From contig CAZKEF010000079.1 of the NCBI GenBank assembly GCA_964551735.1, forward strand, positions 1 to 13,595: a DNA stretch of 13,595 nt, read 5' to 3'. A program made the position numbers and the translations under genes. The stretch comes from DAOUAT01 sp964551735. Lineage in GTDB: Bacteria > Chloroflexota > Anaerolineae > CG2-30-64-16. Positions 6,609 through 13,595 of this stretch are shown piece by piece; position 1 is the stretch's first letter, and every line of letters starts with the position of its first letter. A model generated the notes under the pieces. It was given only the letters and a program-made list of their open reading frames with translations. It did no database searches and had not been told where the DNA came from.

Positions 6609-6679
6609 AAACAAGTAAACAAGGAAACAGGGAAACAAGGCCGTATCCTTGTATCCTTGTCTACTTCTCTACTTGTCTA
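6609..6679. repeat. Mirrored 8-nt repeat array, leuA-leuC junction
   Basis: The left array (6609-6640) is four contiguous 8-nt units: AAACAAGT, AAACAAGG, AAACAGGG, AAACAAGG. The right array (6644-6675, with a partial unit to 6679) is TATCCTTG twice, TCTACTTC, then TCTACTTG, in the complementary orientation. For example GGAAACAAGG (6631-6640) pairs with CCTTGTATCC (6647-6656) at 9 of 10 positions. The array begins 2 nt after the leuA stop codon and ends 7 nt before the GGAG of leuC. The composition is purine-rich on the left and pyrimidine-rich on the right. Confidence 0.8.
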
Positions 6680-6695
6680 CCCGATTGGAGCAACC

Positions 6696-8090
6696 ATGCC
6701 TAAGACACTCTTCGACAAAATCTGGGACACTCACATTGTAGCACAGGAGCCGGGCAGCCCGGCCGTGCTCTACATTGACCTGCACCTGGTGCACGAAGTC
6801 ACCTCGCCCCAGGCGTTCCAAACCCTGCGCGAGCGCGGGCTGTCGGTGCGCCGGCCCGATAAGACCGTGGCGACCGTGGATCACAGCATCCCGACCCACG
6901 ACCGCAGCCTGCCCATCCGCGATGCGCTGGCCGCGAAGCAGATCGGGCAGCTGGCGACCAACTGCCGCGATTTCGGCATCCCGCTCTATGATCCCGCCAG
7001 CGGCGGACAGGGCATCGTCCACGTGATCGGGCCGGAGCTGGGGCTGACCCAACCAGGCATGACCATCGTGTGCGGCGACAGCCACACCGCGACCCACGGC
7101 GCGTTTGGTGCATTAGCATTCGGCATCGGCACCAGCGAGGTGGGGCATGTGCTGGCCACCCAATGCCTGCTCCAGGCCCGCCCGAAGACCTTCCGGGTGG
7201 ATGTGACGGGCCGGCTGCGGCCGGGGGTTACGGCCAAGGACATCATCCTGGCTATCATCGCCAGAATCGGCGTGGGCGGCGGCACTGGGCACGTCATCGA
7301 ATATACCGGCTCGGCCATCTGGGCGCTCACCATGGAAGAGCGGATGACCGTGTGCAACATGAGCATCGAGGGCGGCGCGCGGGCCGGGCTGGTCGCGCCA
7401 GACGAGGTCACGTTCGAGTATCTGGCCGGCCGGCCCTTCGCGCCCGTAGGTGCTGCCTGGGACGCGGCGTTGGCCCGCTGGCGCAGCTTGCCAAGCGATG
7501 AGGGCGCGACCTACGACAAAAACATCAGCCTGGACGCCGACGCGCTGGAGCCGATGATCACCTTCGGCACCAACCCCGGCATGGGCATCCCCGTCACCGG
7601 CCGCGTGCCCGATCCGGTTGCCAATGACGACGGCAAGGCCCTTGACAAGGCGCTGGCTTACATGGCGCTGCATCCCGGCCAACCGATAGCCGGCCGGCCG
7701 ATTGACGTGGTCTTCATCGGCTCCTGCACCAACGGCCGTCTGAGCGATCTGCACCAGGCTGCCCAGGTGCTGCGCGGCCGCAAAGTGCATCCCAACGTGC
7801 GCGCGCTGGTGGTCCCCGGCTCGCAGAAGATCAAGGCCCAGGCTGAGGCCGAGCGGCTCGATGTTGTGTTCAAGGAAGCGGGTTGCGAGTGGCGGGAGCC
7901 GGGGTGCAGCATGTGCATCGCCATGAACGGCGACCAGCTCGCGCCCGGCCAGTACGCGGTCAGCACCAGCAACCGCAACTTCGAGGGCCGGCAGGGCCCC
8001 GGCGGCCGCACTTTCCTGGCGAGTCCCCTCACCGCAGCCGCCTCGGCCGTGATGGGGTGCGTGGCGGATCCCAGGACGATCATTGCGTGA
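6696..8090 (+). CDS. leuC: 3-Isopropylmalate dehydratase, large subunit
   Basis: With LeuD this [4Fe-4S] aconitase-family enzyme isomerises 2- to 3-isopropylmalate; the same pair can act on citramalate for the pyruvate route to isoleucine. The start at 6696 (464 aa, family-typical) follows GGAG at 6687-6690; a longer frame from 6603 would translate the repeat array. The protein begins MPKTLFDKIWDTHIV as in bacterial LeuC. It carries CGDSHTATHGAFGALAFGIGTSEVGHVLATQ and the three cluster cysteines: Cys344 in GSCTNGR, and Cys404 and Cys407 in PGCSMC. Separate large and small subunits of these lengths mark the bacterial leuCD type rather than the archaeal homoaconitase-like type. The 7-nt array of the next junction begins inside the last codons of this gene. 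Confidence 0.97.
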   Translation: MPKTLFDKIWDTHIVAQEPGSPAVLYIDLHLVHEVTSPQAFQTLRERGLSVRRPDKTVATVDHSIPTHDRSLPIRDALAAKQIGQLATNCRDFGIPLYDPASGGQGIVHVIGPELGLTQPGMTIVCGDSHTATHGAFGALAFGIGTSEVGHVLATQCLLQARPKTFRVDVTGRLRPGVTAKDIILAIIARIGVGGGTGHVIEYTGSAIWALTMEERMTVCNMSIEGGARAGLVAPDEVTFEYLAGRPFAPVGAAWDAALARWRSLPSDEGATYDKNISLDADALEPMITFGTNPGMGIPVTGRVPDPVANDDGKALDKALAYMALHPGQPIAGRPIDVVFIGSCTNGRLSDLHQAAQVLRGRKVHPNVRALVVPGSQKIKAQAEAERLDVVFKEAGCEWREPGCSMCIAMNGDQLAPGQYAVSTSNRNFEGRQGPGGRTFLASPLTAAASAVMGCVADPRTIIA

Positions 8091-8185
8091 TGCGTGGAGC
8101 GTAGTGGGTGATGCGTGGTACGTAACTATTGTGCTGGCAGCAAGTTGTAGCAAACGGACCACGCACCACGTAACACGCACCACGA
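8085..8185. repeat. Mirrored 7-nt repeat array, leuC-leuD junction
   Basis: The left array (8085-8126) is six contiguous 7-nt units: GCGTGAT, GCGTGGA, GCGTAGT, GGGTGAT and so on. The right array (8158-8185) is four units: ACCACGC, ACCACGT, AACACGC, ACCACGA, the reverse complements of GCGTGGT-like units. The 31 nt between them (8127-8157) are not repetitive. The left array overlaps the leuC stop codon (8088-8090), and the right array ends 5 nt before the AAAGGA of leuD. The unit type is shared with the cimA-leuB junction. Confidence 0.8.
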
Positions 8186-8203
8186 AGAACAAAGGATAAC
8201 CCA

Positions 8204-8791
8204 ATGCAACCTTTTGCGACTCTCATCTCCCGCTTGGTCGTGCTGCCGCTTGACAACATTGACACCGACCAGATCATCCCGGCGCGGTTCTTGAAGACGA
8301 CGGACAAAGCCGGGCTGGGCGACAACCTGTTCGCCGACTGGCGCTACGATGCGACCGGCGTCCCAAAGCCGGACTTCCCGCTCAACCAACCGGAGGCGCG
8401 GGGCTGCCAGGCGCTGCTGGCCGGTGACAACTTCGGCTGCGGCAGCTCGCGCGAGCACGCGCCCTGGGCGCTGGCCGGCTTCGGCTTTCGCGCCGTGATC
8501 AGCACGTCCTTCGCGGACATCTTCCGCAATAACGCGCTGAAGAACAGCCTGCTGCCTGTGGCCGTGGACGCGGCGACCCATCGCCGGCTGCTCGATCTGG
8601 CCGCGGCCGATCCGGCGGCGCAGGTCACGGTTGACCTGGCGGCGCGCACCGTGGCCCTGCCCGACGGCACGACCGCCACCTTCCCGATTGACCCGTTCGC
8701 GCAGATGTGCCTGCTGCAAGGGGTGGACGAGCTCGGCTACCTGCTCAAGCATGAGCCGCAGATCGCCGCATATGAGCAGGCGCACCCGTAA
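8204..8791 (+). CDS. leuD: 3-Isopropylmalate dehydratase, small subunit
   Basis: LeuD is the swivel-domain partner of LeuC. At 195 aa it has the usual length of the bacterial LeuD1 type. Family marks are PLDNIDTDQIIPARFL near residues 15-30, GDNFGCGSSREHAPWAL in the middle, the FADIFRNNALKNSLLPV segment, and DPFAQMCLLQGVDELGYLL near the C terminus. AAAGGA (8191-8196) lies 7 nt before ATG 8204. The gene follows leuC after a 113-nt spacer largely made of the mirrored heptamer array. A 325-nt spacer full of repeats follows it. Confidence 0.96.
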   Translation: MQPFATLISRLVVLPLDNIDTDQIIPARFLKTTDKAGLGDNLFADWRYDATGVPKPDFPLNQPEARGCQALLAGDNFGCGSSREHAPWALAGFGFRAVISTSFADIFRNNALKNSLLPVAVDAATHRRLLDLAAADPAAQVTVDLAARTVALPDGTTATFPIDPFAQMCLLQGVDELGYLLKHEPQIAAYEQAHP

Positions 8792-8814
8792 TCTGTAAAA
8801 AACTCCTGGCCGAT

Positions 8815-8877
8815 TGGAATCGAGCCTTAAGGCGGTCTGGCGCTCAGCCAACGTAACCGGCTAAAGCCTCGACTCCA
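8815..8877. repeat. Palindromic intergenic repeat, copy 3
   Basis: The left arm TGGAATCGAGCCTTAAGGCG... (8815-8836) and the right arm ACCGGCTAAAGCCTCGACTC... (8856-8877) are complementary at 18 of 22 positions. The right arm is nearly identical to that of copy 2 in the ilvN-ilvC spacer, and the downstream flank AATCATCTGACC is shared too, so the element may extend to about 8892. The left arm and loop have diverged more. The copy begins 23 nt after the leuD stop codon. Confidence 0.75.
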
Positions 8878-8932
8878 GAGAATCATCTGACCGATTACAG
8901 GCATCATCCTATGCAACCGACCCAACCAAGCC

Positions 8933-8988
8933 GTAGGGGCGTACCCTTGCGGTCGCCCCAGCGGGCAGGCGCAAGGCCATGCCCTTAC
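8933..8988. repeat. GTAGGGGCG-type palindromic repeat in leuD-cimA spacer
   Basis: The left arm begins GTAGGGGCGTACCCTTGCGG (8933-8959), and the right arm ends CGCAAGGCCATGCCCTTAC (8963-8988). The two are imperfect inverted repeats (about 19 of 26 positions) around a loop of only a few bases. The terminal CGTAGGGGCG is identical to the terminus of the palindrome inside leuB (11662-11671). I recall repeats of this type as frequent between genes in Chloroflexota genomes; no gene is encoded here. Confidence 0.65.
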
Positions 8989-9021
8989 ACACAATCGTTT
9001 CACCCTGACCGGAGAGATCCC

Positions 9022-9047
9022 TGGGCGACAGCCATCCCTGTCGCCCA
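9022..9047. repeat. 10-bp perfect hairpin in leuD-cimA spacer
   Basis: TGGGCGACAG (9022-9031) and CTGTCGCCCA (9038-9047) form a perfect 10-bp stem with a CCATCC loop. No T tract follows, so it is not a rho-independent terminator. It could be another short palindromic repeat or an RNA-processing or stability element in the polycistronic message. Confidence 0.7.
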
Positions 9048-9072
9048 CTCGATCGGCTGCCCTGTGTGACAC

Positions 9073-9104
9073 CCAATCTACCAACTTACCAATCTACCAA
9101 ACCA
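9073..9104. repeat. 8-nt repeat array ahead of cimA (right half only)
   Basis: There are four contiguous 8-nt units: CCAATCTA, CCAACTTA, CCAATCTA, CCAAACCA. They end 1 nt before the AGGAG of cimA, the same position held by the right-hand arrays at the other junctions. No complementary left half (TAGATTGG-like) is visible near leuD, where other palindromic repeats occupy the spacer, so the left half may have been lost or displaced. Confidence 0.65.
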
Positions 9105-9116
9105 CAGGAGCACCCG

Positions 9117-10733
9117 ATGACACAGATCACCATCTATGACACCACCCTCCGCGACGGCGCCCAGGGGGAGGGAATCACATTTTCGCTGGAGGACAAGCTC
9201 AAGGTCACCCAACGGCTGGATGATGTGGGCATCCACTTCATCGAGGGCGGCTGGCCCGGCTCCAACGCCAAAGATATGGAGTTCTTCCAGCGCGTCCGCT
9301 CGCTGTCATTGAAACAAGCCCAGGTGGCCGCGTTCGGTGCAACCCGCCGGGCCGGGACGACCTGCGAGGCCGACCCGCAGATCAAGCTGCTGCTGGACGC
9401 GCGCACATCCGTGGTTACGCTGGTGGGCAAGAGCTGGGATCTACACGTGCATCACGTGCTGGAGGCCACGCTGGACGAAAACCTGGCGATGATCGCGGAC
9501 AGCGTGCGTTACTTCGTCGCGCAGGGCCGCCGCGTCTTCTATGACGCCGAGCACTACTTCGACGGCTTCAAGGCCAACCGGGAGTACGCGCTGGCCTGCG
9601 CAACGGCTGCCCAGGCCGCAGGCGCCGACGTTGTCGTCCTCTGCGAGACCAACGGCGGCGCGCTACCCTGGGAGGTGGAGGAGATCGTGCCCGCCACGCG
9701 CGATCACCTGCGCGCCGCCTGCCGCCGGCTCGACCAGCAACCGCTGTGGCCGGAATCGGATCAAGCGATCCGGCCCGCGCAGCTCGGCATCCACACCCAC
9801 GACGACGGCGGCCTGGCGGTGGCGAACGCGCTGGCCGCGGTGCGCTCCGGCTGCACCCAGATGCAGGGCACGGTGAACGGCTTCGGCGAGCGGGTGGGCA
9901 ACTGCAACCTATGCACCGTCGTGCCCGACCTGCAGATCAAGCTAGGGCTTCGCTGCCTGGAAGATGCGCAACTCCGTCGCCTCACCGAGCTCTCCCGCTT
10001 CGTCTCCGAGGCGGCCAACGTGGCGCACAACCCTCGGCAGCCGTTCGTAGGCGCGAGCGCGTTCGCGCACAAGGGCGGCATCCACGTGGCAGCGATCATG
10101 AAGGTGGCGCAGAGCTACCAGCACATTGACCCGGCCCTGGTCGGCAACGAAAAACGGGTGCTGGTCAGCGAGCTGTCGGGCCGCGGCAACCTGATCTACA
10201 AGGCGCAGGAATACGGCGTGGACGCCAGCAAAGAAGAGGCGCAGCAGGTGTTGGCCCAGGTGAAGGAGCTGGAAAGCCGCGGCTTCTACTTCGAAGGCGC
10301 GGAGGCGTCGGTAGCACTGATGCTGCACCGCCTCAAGCCGGGCTACCGCCGCCCCTTCGAGTTGATTGACTTCATGGTGGTCGTGGAGCACCGCCAGGGC
10401 CGCGGCATCTTTGCCGAGGCCAACGTCAAGGTCAGGGTCGGCGACGAGATCATGCACACTGTGGCCGAGGGCAACGGCCCCGTCAACGCGCTGGACCGGG
10501 CGCTGCGCAAGGCGCTGCTGCCGCACTACCCGCAGCTCGCCAGCATCCAACTGGCCGATTACAAAGTGCGCATCCTGGACGGCGACGCGGCCACCGCAGC
10601 CACCACGCGCGTCATCATTGACACCCGCAACCACAAACGCTCCTGGAGCACCATTGGCAGCTCGCCCAATATCATCGAATCATCGTGGCAGGCGCTGGCG
10701 GATAGTATGGAGTATGCGTTGCTTGATGCGTGA
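9117..10733 (+). CDS. cimA: (R)-Citramalate synthase
   Basis: The enzyme condenses acetyl-CoA with pyruvate to (R)-citramalate, the entry to 2-oxobutyrate and isoleucine that bypasses threonine. I choose ATG 9117 (538 aa), 6 nt after AGGAG (9106-9110), giving the family start MTQITIYDTTLRDGAQGEGI with Arg12-Asp13 in the active site. Further marks are FIEGGWPGSN, which distinguishes CimA from the EAGFP of LeuA, YDAEHYFDGFK, LCETNGG, the metal-binding GIHTHDD, NGFGERVGNCNL and AHKGGIHV. The C-terminal regulatory domain (about 400-538) contains the DFMVVVEH and GNGPVNALDRALR segments and may bind isoleucine. Around residues 205-222 an extra loop of roughly 15 residues contains a small DNA palindrome (CGGATC/GATCCG, 9757-9772). 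leuC, leuD and leuB beside it can supply the later steps of the pathway. Confidence 0.93.
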   Translation: MTQITIYDTTLRDGAQGEGITFSLEDKLKVTQRLDDVGIHFIEGGWPGSNAKDMEFFQRVRSLSLKQAQVAAFGATRRAGTTCEADPQIKLLLDARTSVVTLVGKSWDLHVHHVLEATLDENLAMIADSVRYFVAQGRRVFYDAEHYFDGFKANREYALACATAAQAAGADVVVLCETNGGALPWEVEEIVPATRDHLRAACRRLDQQPLWPESDQAIRPAQLGIHTHDDGGLAVANALAAVRSGCTQMQGTVNGFGERVGNCNLCTVVPDLQIKLGLRCLEDAQLRRLTELSRFVSEAANVAHNPRQPFVGASAFAHKGGIHVAAIMKVAQSYQHIDPALVGNEKRVLVSELSGRGNLIYKAQEYGVDASKEEAQQVLAQVKELESRGFYFEGAEASVALMLHRLKPGYRRPFELIDFMVVVEHRQGRGIFAEANVKVRVGDEIMHTVAEGNGPVNALDRALRKALLPHYPQLASIQLADYKVRILDGDAATAATTRVIIDTRNHKRSWSTIGSSPNIIESSWQALADSMEYALLDA

Positions 10734-10837
10734 TGCGTGGCGTGGTGCGTGAAGCGTGATGCGTGGTGCGTGGCGTTTACTGCGTATGGCGTGCGGAGTA
10801 CAGTACTAGAATACGGAACACGCAATACGAAATACGA
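10728..10837. repeat. Mirrored 7-nt repeat array, cimA-leuB junction
   Basis: The left array (from 10728, overlapping the cimA stop codon) repeats GCGTGAT/GCGTGGT-type units about eight times, a few shortened to GCGTG. A middle part (GCGTATG, GCGTGCG, GAGTACA) leads to the right array of AATACGG, AACACGC, AATACGA, AATACGA (10810-10837). The inner arms, CGTATGGCGTG on the left and CACGCAATACG on the right, are complementary at 10 of 11 positions. The right array ends directly at the AAAGGA (10837-10842) of leuB. Unit type and 7-nt period match the leuC-leuD array. Confidence 0.8.
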
Positions 10838-10849
10838 AAGGACTCTCAA

Positions 10850-11989
<1,140 letters not shown>

Positions 11990-12026
11990 CAGCATTACCA
12001 TATTCATATTCTGGAGGACTTGCTCT

Positions 12027-13169
12027 ATGTCTGCACTGCCCGAAGAAAAGGCCGCAGTTCGTGGCCTCGAAGGCATCATCGCTGCCGAATCCAGCGTCTC
12101 TTACGTAGACGGCATCCGCGGCCGGCTCCTTTACCAGGGGTACGACATCCACGACATCGCGGAGAATATGTCGTTCACTGAGACCGTGTTTTTGCTCTGG
12201 CGCGGCCGGCTGCCGACCCGCGCGGAGCGCGACGCGTTTCGCGCCGAAACGGTGGCCGAAATGCGGCTGCCGAGCCAGGTGGTGGAGATGCTGCGGCTGA
12301 CCCCGCCCAACAGCCACCCCATGTCCGTGCTGCGCACCGCGGTCAGCATGTTGGGCAACTTCGACCCGGACGTGGACGACAACTCGCCCGAGGCCAACTG
12401 GCGCAAGGCCCGGCGCCTGGTAGCCCAGGTTCCGACCATCATCGCCGACCTGCACCGCGTCCGCACCGGCAAGCCTCCGCTCTCGCCGGATCCCAAGTTC
12501 GGCGTGTCAGCGAACTTCCTCTACATGCTGCGCGGCACGCCGCCCAACGAGCTTGAAGCCAAGGCGATGGAGGTGCTGTTGGTGCTGCTGGCCGACCACG
12601 AGCTGAATGCCAGCACCTTCACGGCCCGCGTCGTCGCCAGCACCCTGTCCGATATGCACTCGGCGCTCTCGGCCGCCATCGGCGCGCTGAAGGGCCCGCT
12701 GCACGGCGGCGCCAACCAGAAGGTCATGGAAATGATCCTGGACATCCCCGATGTGGCGATGGTGCAGGCATACATCGCCGGCATGCTAGAAAACAAAAGA
12801 AAGATCATGGGTTTCGGACATCGCGTCTACCGCACCGAAGACCCGCGCACCCGGCACCTGTTCAAGTACTCCGAGCTGCTGTGCGCGGCGCAAAACACCA
12901 GCCACCTGCACGAGATCTCGAAGCGCATCGAGAAGGCCGTCATGGACGCCAAGGGCATCTACCCGAACGTGGACTTCTACTCGGCCACTGTGCAGCACGC
13001 CCTGGGCATCCCGCCGGAGTACTTCACCGCGGTCTTCGCCGCCTCGCGCACGGCCGGCTGGATCGCGCACATCATGGAGCAGTACGCCGACAACCGGCTG
13101 ATCCGGCCGACGTCCAAATACATCGGCGATATGGGTTTGGCCTTTGTGCCGATCGAGCAGAGAGGATGA
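12027..13169 (+). CDS. gltA: Citrate synthase
   Basis: This si-type citrate synthase condenses acetyl-CoA and oxaloacetate, the entry to the TCA cycle. At 380 aa it is the short dimeric type found in Gram-positive bacteria, archaea and Chloroflexota, lacking the N-terminal extension of E. coli GltA. The catalytic triad is visible: His191 in LLADHELNASTF, His265 in MGFGHRVYRTEDPR and Asp316 in YPNVDFYSATV. GPLHGGANQ and the C-terminal RPTSKYIG arginine/serine segment are also present. GGAGG (12013-12017) lies 9 nt before ATG 12027. The gene follows leuB by 37 nt and is followed by ilvD after 1 nt, so it is inside the operon. A 2-methylcitrate synthase is possible, since the two families are hard to tell apart by eye, but no prp gene is nearby. 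Confidence 0.9.
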   Translation: MSALPEEKAAVRGLEGIIAAESSVSYVDGIRGRLLYQGYDIHDIAENMSFTETVFLLWRGRLPTRAERDAFRAETVAEMRLPSQVVEMLRLTPPNSHPMSVLRTAVSMLGNFDPDVDDNSPEANWRKARRLVAQVPTIIADLHRVRTGKPPLSPDPKFGVSANFLYMLRGTPPNELEAKAMEVLLVLLADHELNASTFTARVVASTLSDMHSALSAAIGALKGPLHGGANQKVMEMILDIPDVAMVQAYIAGMLENKRKIMGFGHRVYRTEDPRTRHLFKYSELLCAAQNTSHLHEISKRIEKAVMDAKGIYPNVDFYSATVQHALGIPPEYFTAVFAASRTAGWIAHIMEQYADNRLIRPTSKYIGDMGLAFVPIEQRG

Positions 13170-13170
13170 C

Positions 13171-13595
13171 ATGACTAACAAGGCTGACCGCCCCATGCGT
13201 TCCGACATGGTGAAACGCGGCGTCGAACGCGCGCCGCACCGGTCGCTGTTACGCGCCACCGGCGTGATCCAAAACGAGGACGACTGGAACAAGCCGTTTA
13301 TCGCTATCGCCAACGCCTACACCGACATCATCCCCGGCCACGTGCACCTGCAGGGCTTCGGCGAGATCGTGCGCCAGGCCGTGCGGGCTGCGGGCGGCGT
13401 GCCCTTCATGTTCCACACCATCGGCGTTGACGACGGGATCGCCATGGGCCACGTGGGCATGAAGTACAGCCTGGCCAGCCGCGATCTCATCGCCGACTCG
13501 GTGGAGACCATGGTCGCCGCGCATTGGTTCGATGGCTTGGTCTGCATCACCAACTGCGACAAGATCATCCCCGGCATGTTGATGGCCGCCATGCG
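13171..13595 (+). CDS. ilvD: Dihydroxyacid dehydratase, N-terminal part (cut by window end)
   Basis: The Fe-S enzyme dehydrates the dihydroxy acids made by IlvC to 2-oxoisovalerate and 2-oxo-3-methylvalerate. Only the first 141 codons are in the window; the full protein is usually about 550-620 aa. The translation starts MTNKADRPMRSDMVKRGVER and has APHRSLLRATG, IANAYTDIIPGHVHLQ, FHTIGVDDGIAMGH, ADSVETMVAAH and the cluster cysteine Cys129 in TNCDKIIPGML. The IIPGH segment, where many homologues have a cysteine (PCN), resembles the E. coli enzyme type with a [4Fe-4S] cluster. ATG 13171 is one base after the gltA stop codon. Its AGAGGA lies inside the end of gltA, so translation is probably coupled. 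Confidence 0.95.
   Translation, partial: MTNKADRPMRSDMVKRGVERAPHRSLLRATGVIQNEDDWNKPFIAIANAYTDIIPGHVHLQGFGEIVRQAVRAAGGVPFMFHTIGVDDGIAMGHVGMKYSLASRDLIADSVETMVAAHWFDGLVCITNCDKIIPGMLMAAM

Noticed and set aside
8085..8185. CRISPR array
   Set aside because: Units are only 7-8 nt, contiguous without spacers, degenerate and mirrored, which does not fit a CRISPR array.
1364..10634. Long minus-strand frames (for example 1364-2029, 5650-6510, 7113-8204, 9942-10634)
   Set aside because: They are antisense shadows of well-recognised genes, caused by GC-rich third positions; no family motifs or ribosome sites.
11990..12026. Separate promoter for gltA
   Set aside because: The 37-nt gap is AT-rich but shows no -35/-10 pair with proper spacing; co-transcription with leuB is simpler.

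Overview
The window is a GC-rich bacterial chromosome segment carrying one long plus-strand operon for branched-chain amino acid (BCAA) synthesis: ilvB-ilvN-ilvC-leuA-leuC-leuD-cimA-leuB-gltA-ilvD, with ilvD running off the right edge. Gene order, citramalate synthase and the abundance of palindromic intergenic repeats (GTAGGGGCG... and CGAGGCTTTAGCCGG... types) resemble Chloroflexota of the Anaerolineae/Caldilineae kind. That placement is an inference from remembered genomes, not a search.

Layout. 1-300: no convincing gene, only a cluster of small hairpins. 301-963: a decayed HpcH/HpaI-type aldolase with an in-frame TAG and no intact N terminus. 964-1366: the operon control region, with a good sigma70-type promoter (TTGACA, 17 bp, TACAGT), a 28-codon leader peptide in which 12 residues are Leu, Ile or Val, a rho-independent attenuator, a candidate antiterminator and a second strong terminator hairpin just before ilvB. 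1367-13595: the structural genes.

Pathway. IlvB/IlvN (acetohydroxyacid synthase), IlvC and IlvD make valine and isoleucine precursors. LeuA, LeuCD and LeuB make leucine. CimA condenses pyruvate and acetyl-CoA to citramalate; LeuCD and LeuB can convert this to 2-oxobutyrate, so isoleucine can be made from pyruvate without threonine deaminase. A citrate synthase sits between leuB and ilvD and competes for the acetyl-CoA used by LeuA and CimA.

Most unusual features. (1) A translation-coupled attenuator whose parts can be read base by base. (2) At four junctions (ilvC-leuA, leuA-leuC, leuC-leuD, cimA-leuB), paired arrays of degenerate 7- or 8-nt units in which the right array is the reverse complement of the left and ends at the next gene's Shine-Dalgarno; a fifth junction (leuD-cimA) keeps only the right half. 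(3) A 63-nt palindrome inserted exactly in phase inside leuB, adding 21 residues to an otherwise normal enzyme. (4) A separate 65-bp palindromic repeat family in the ilvN-ilvC and leuD-cimA spacers. Junctions without repeats are short (1, 15 and 37 nt).
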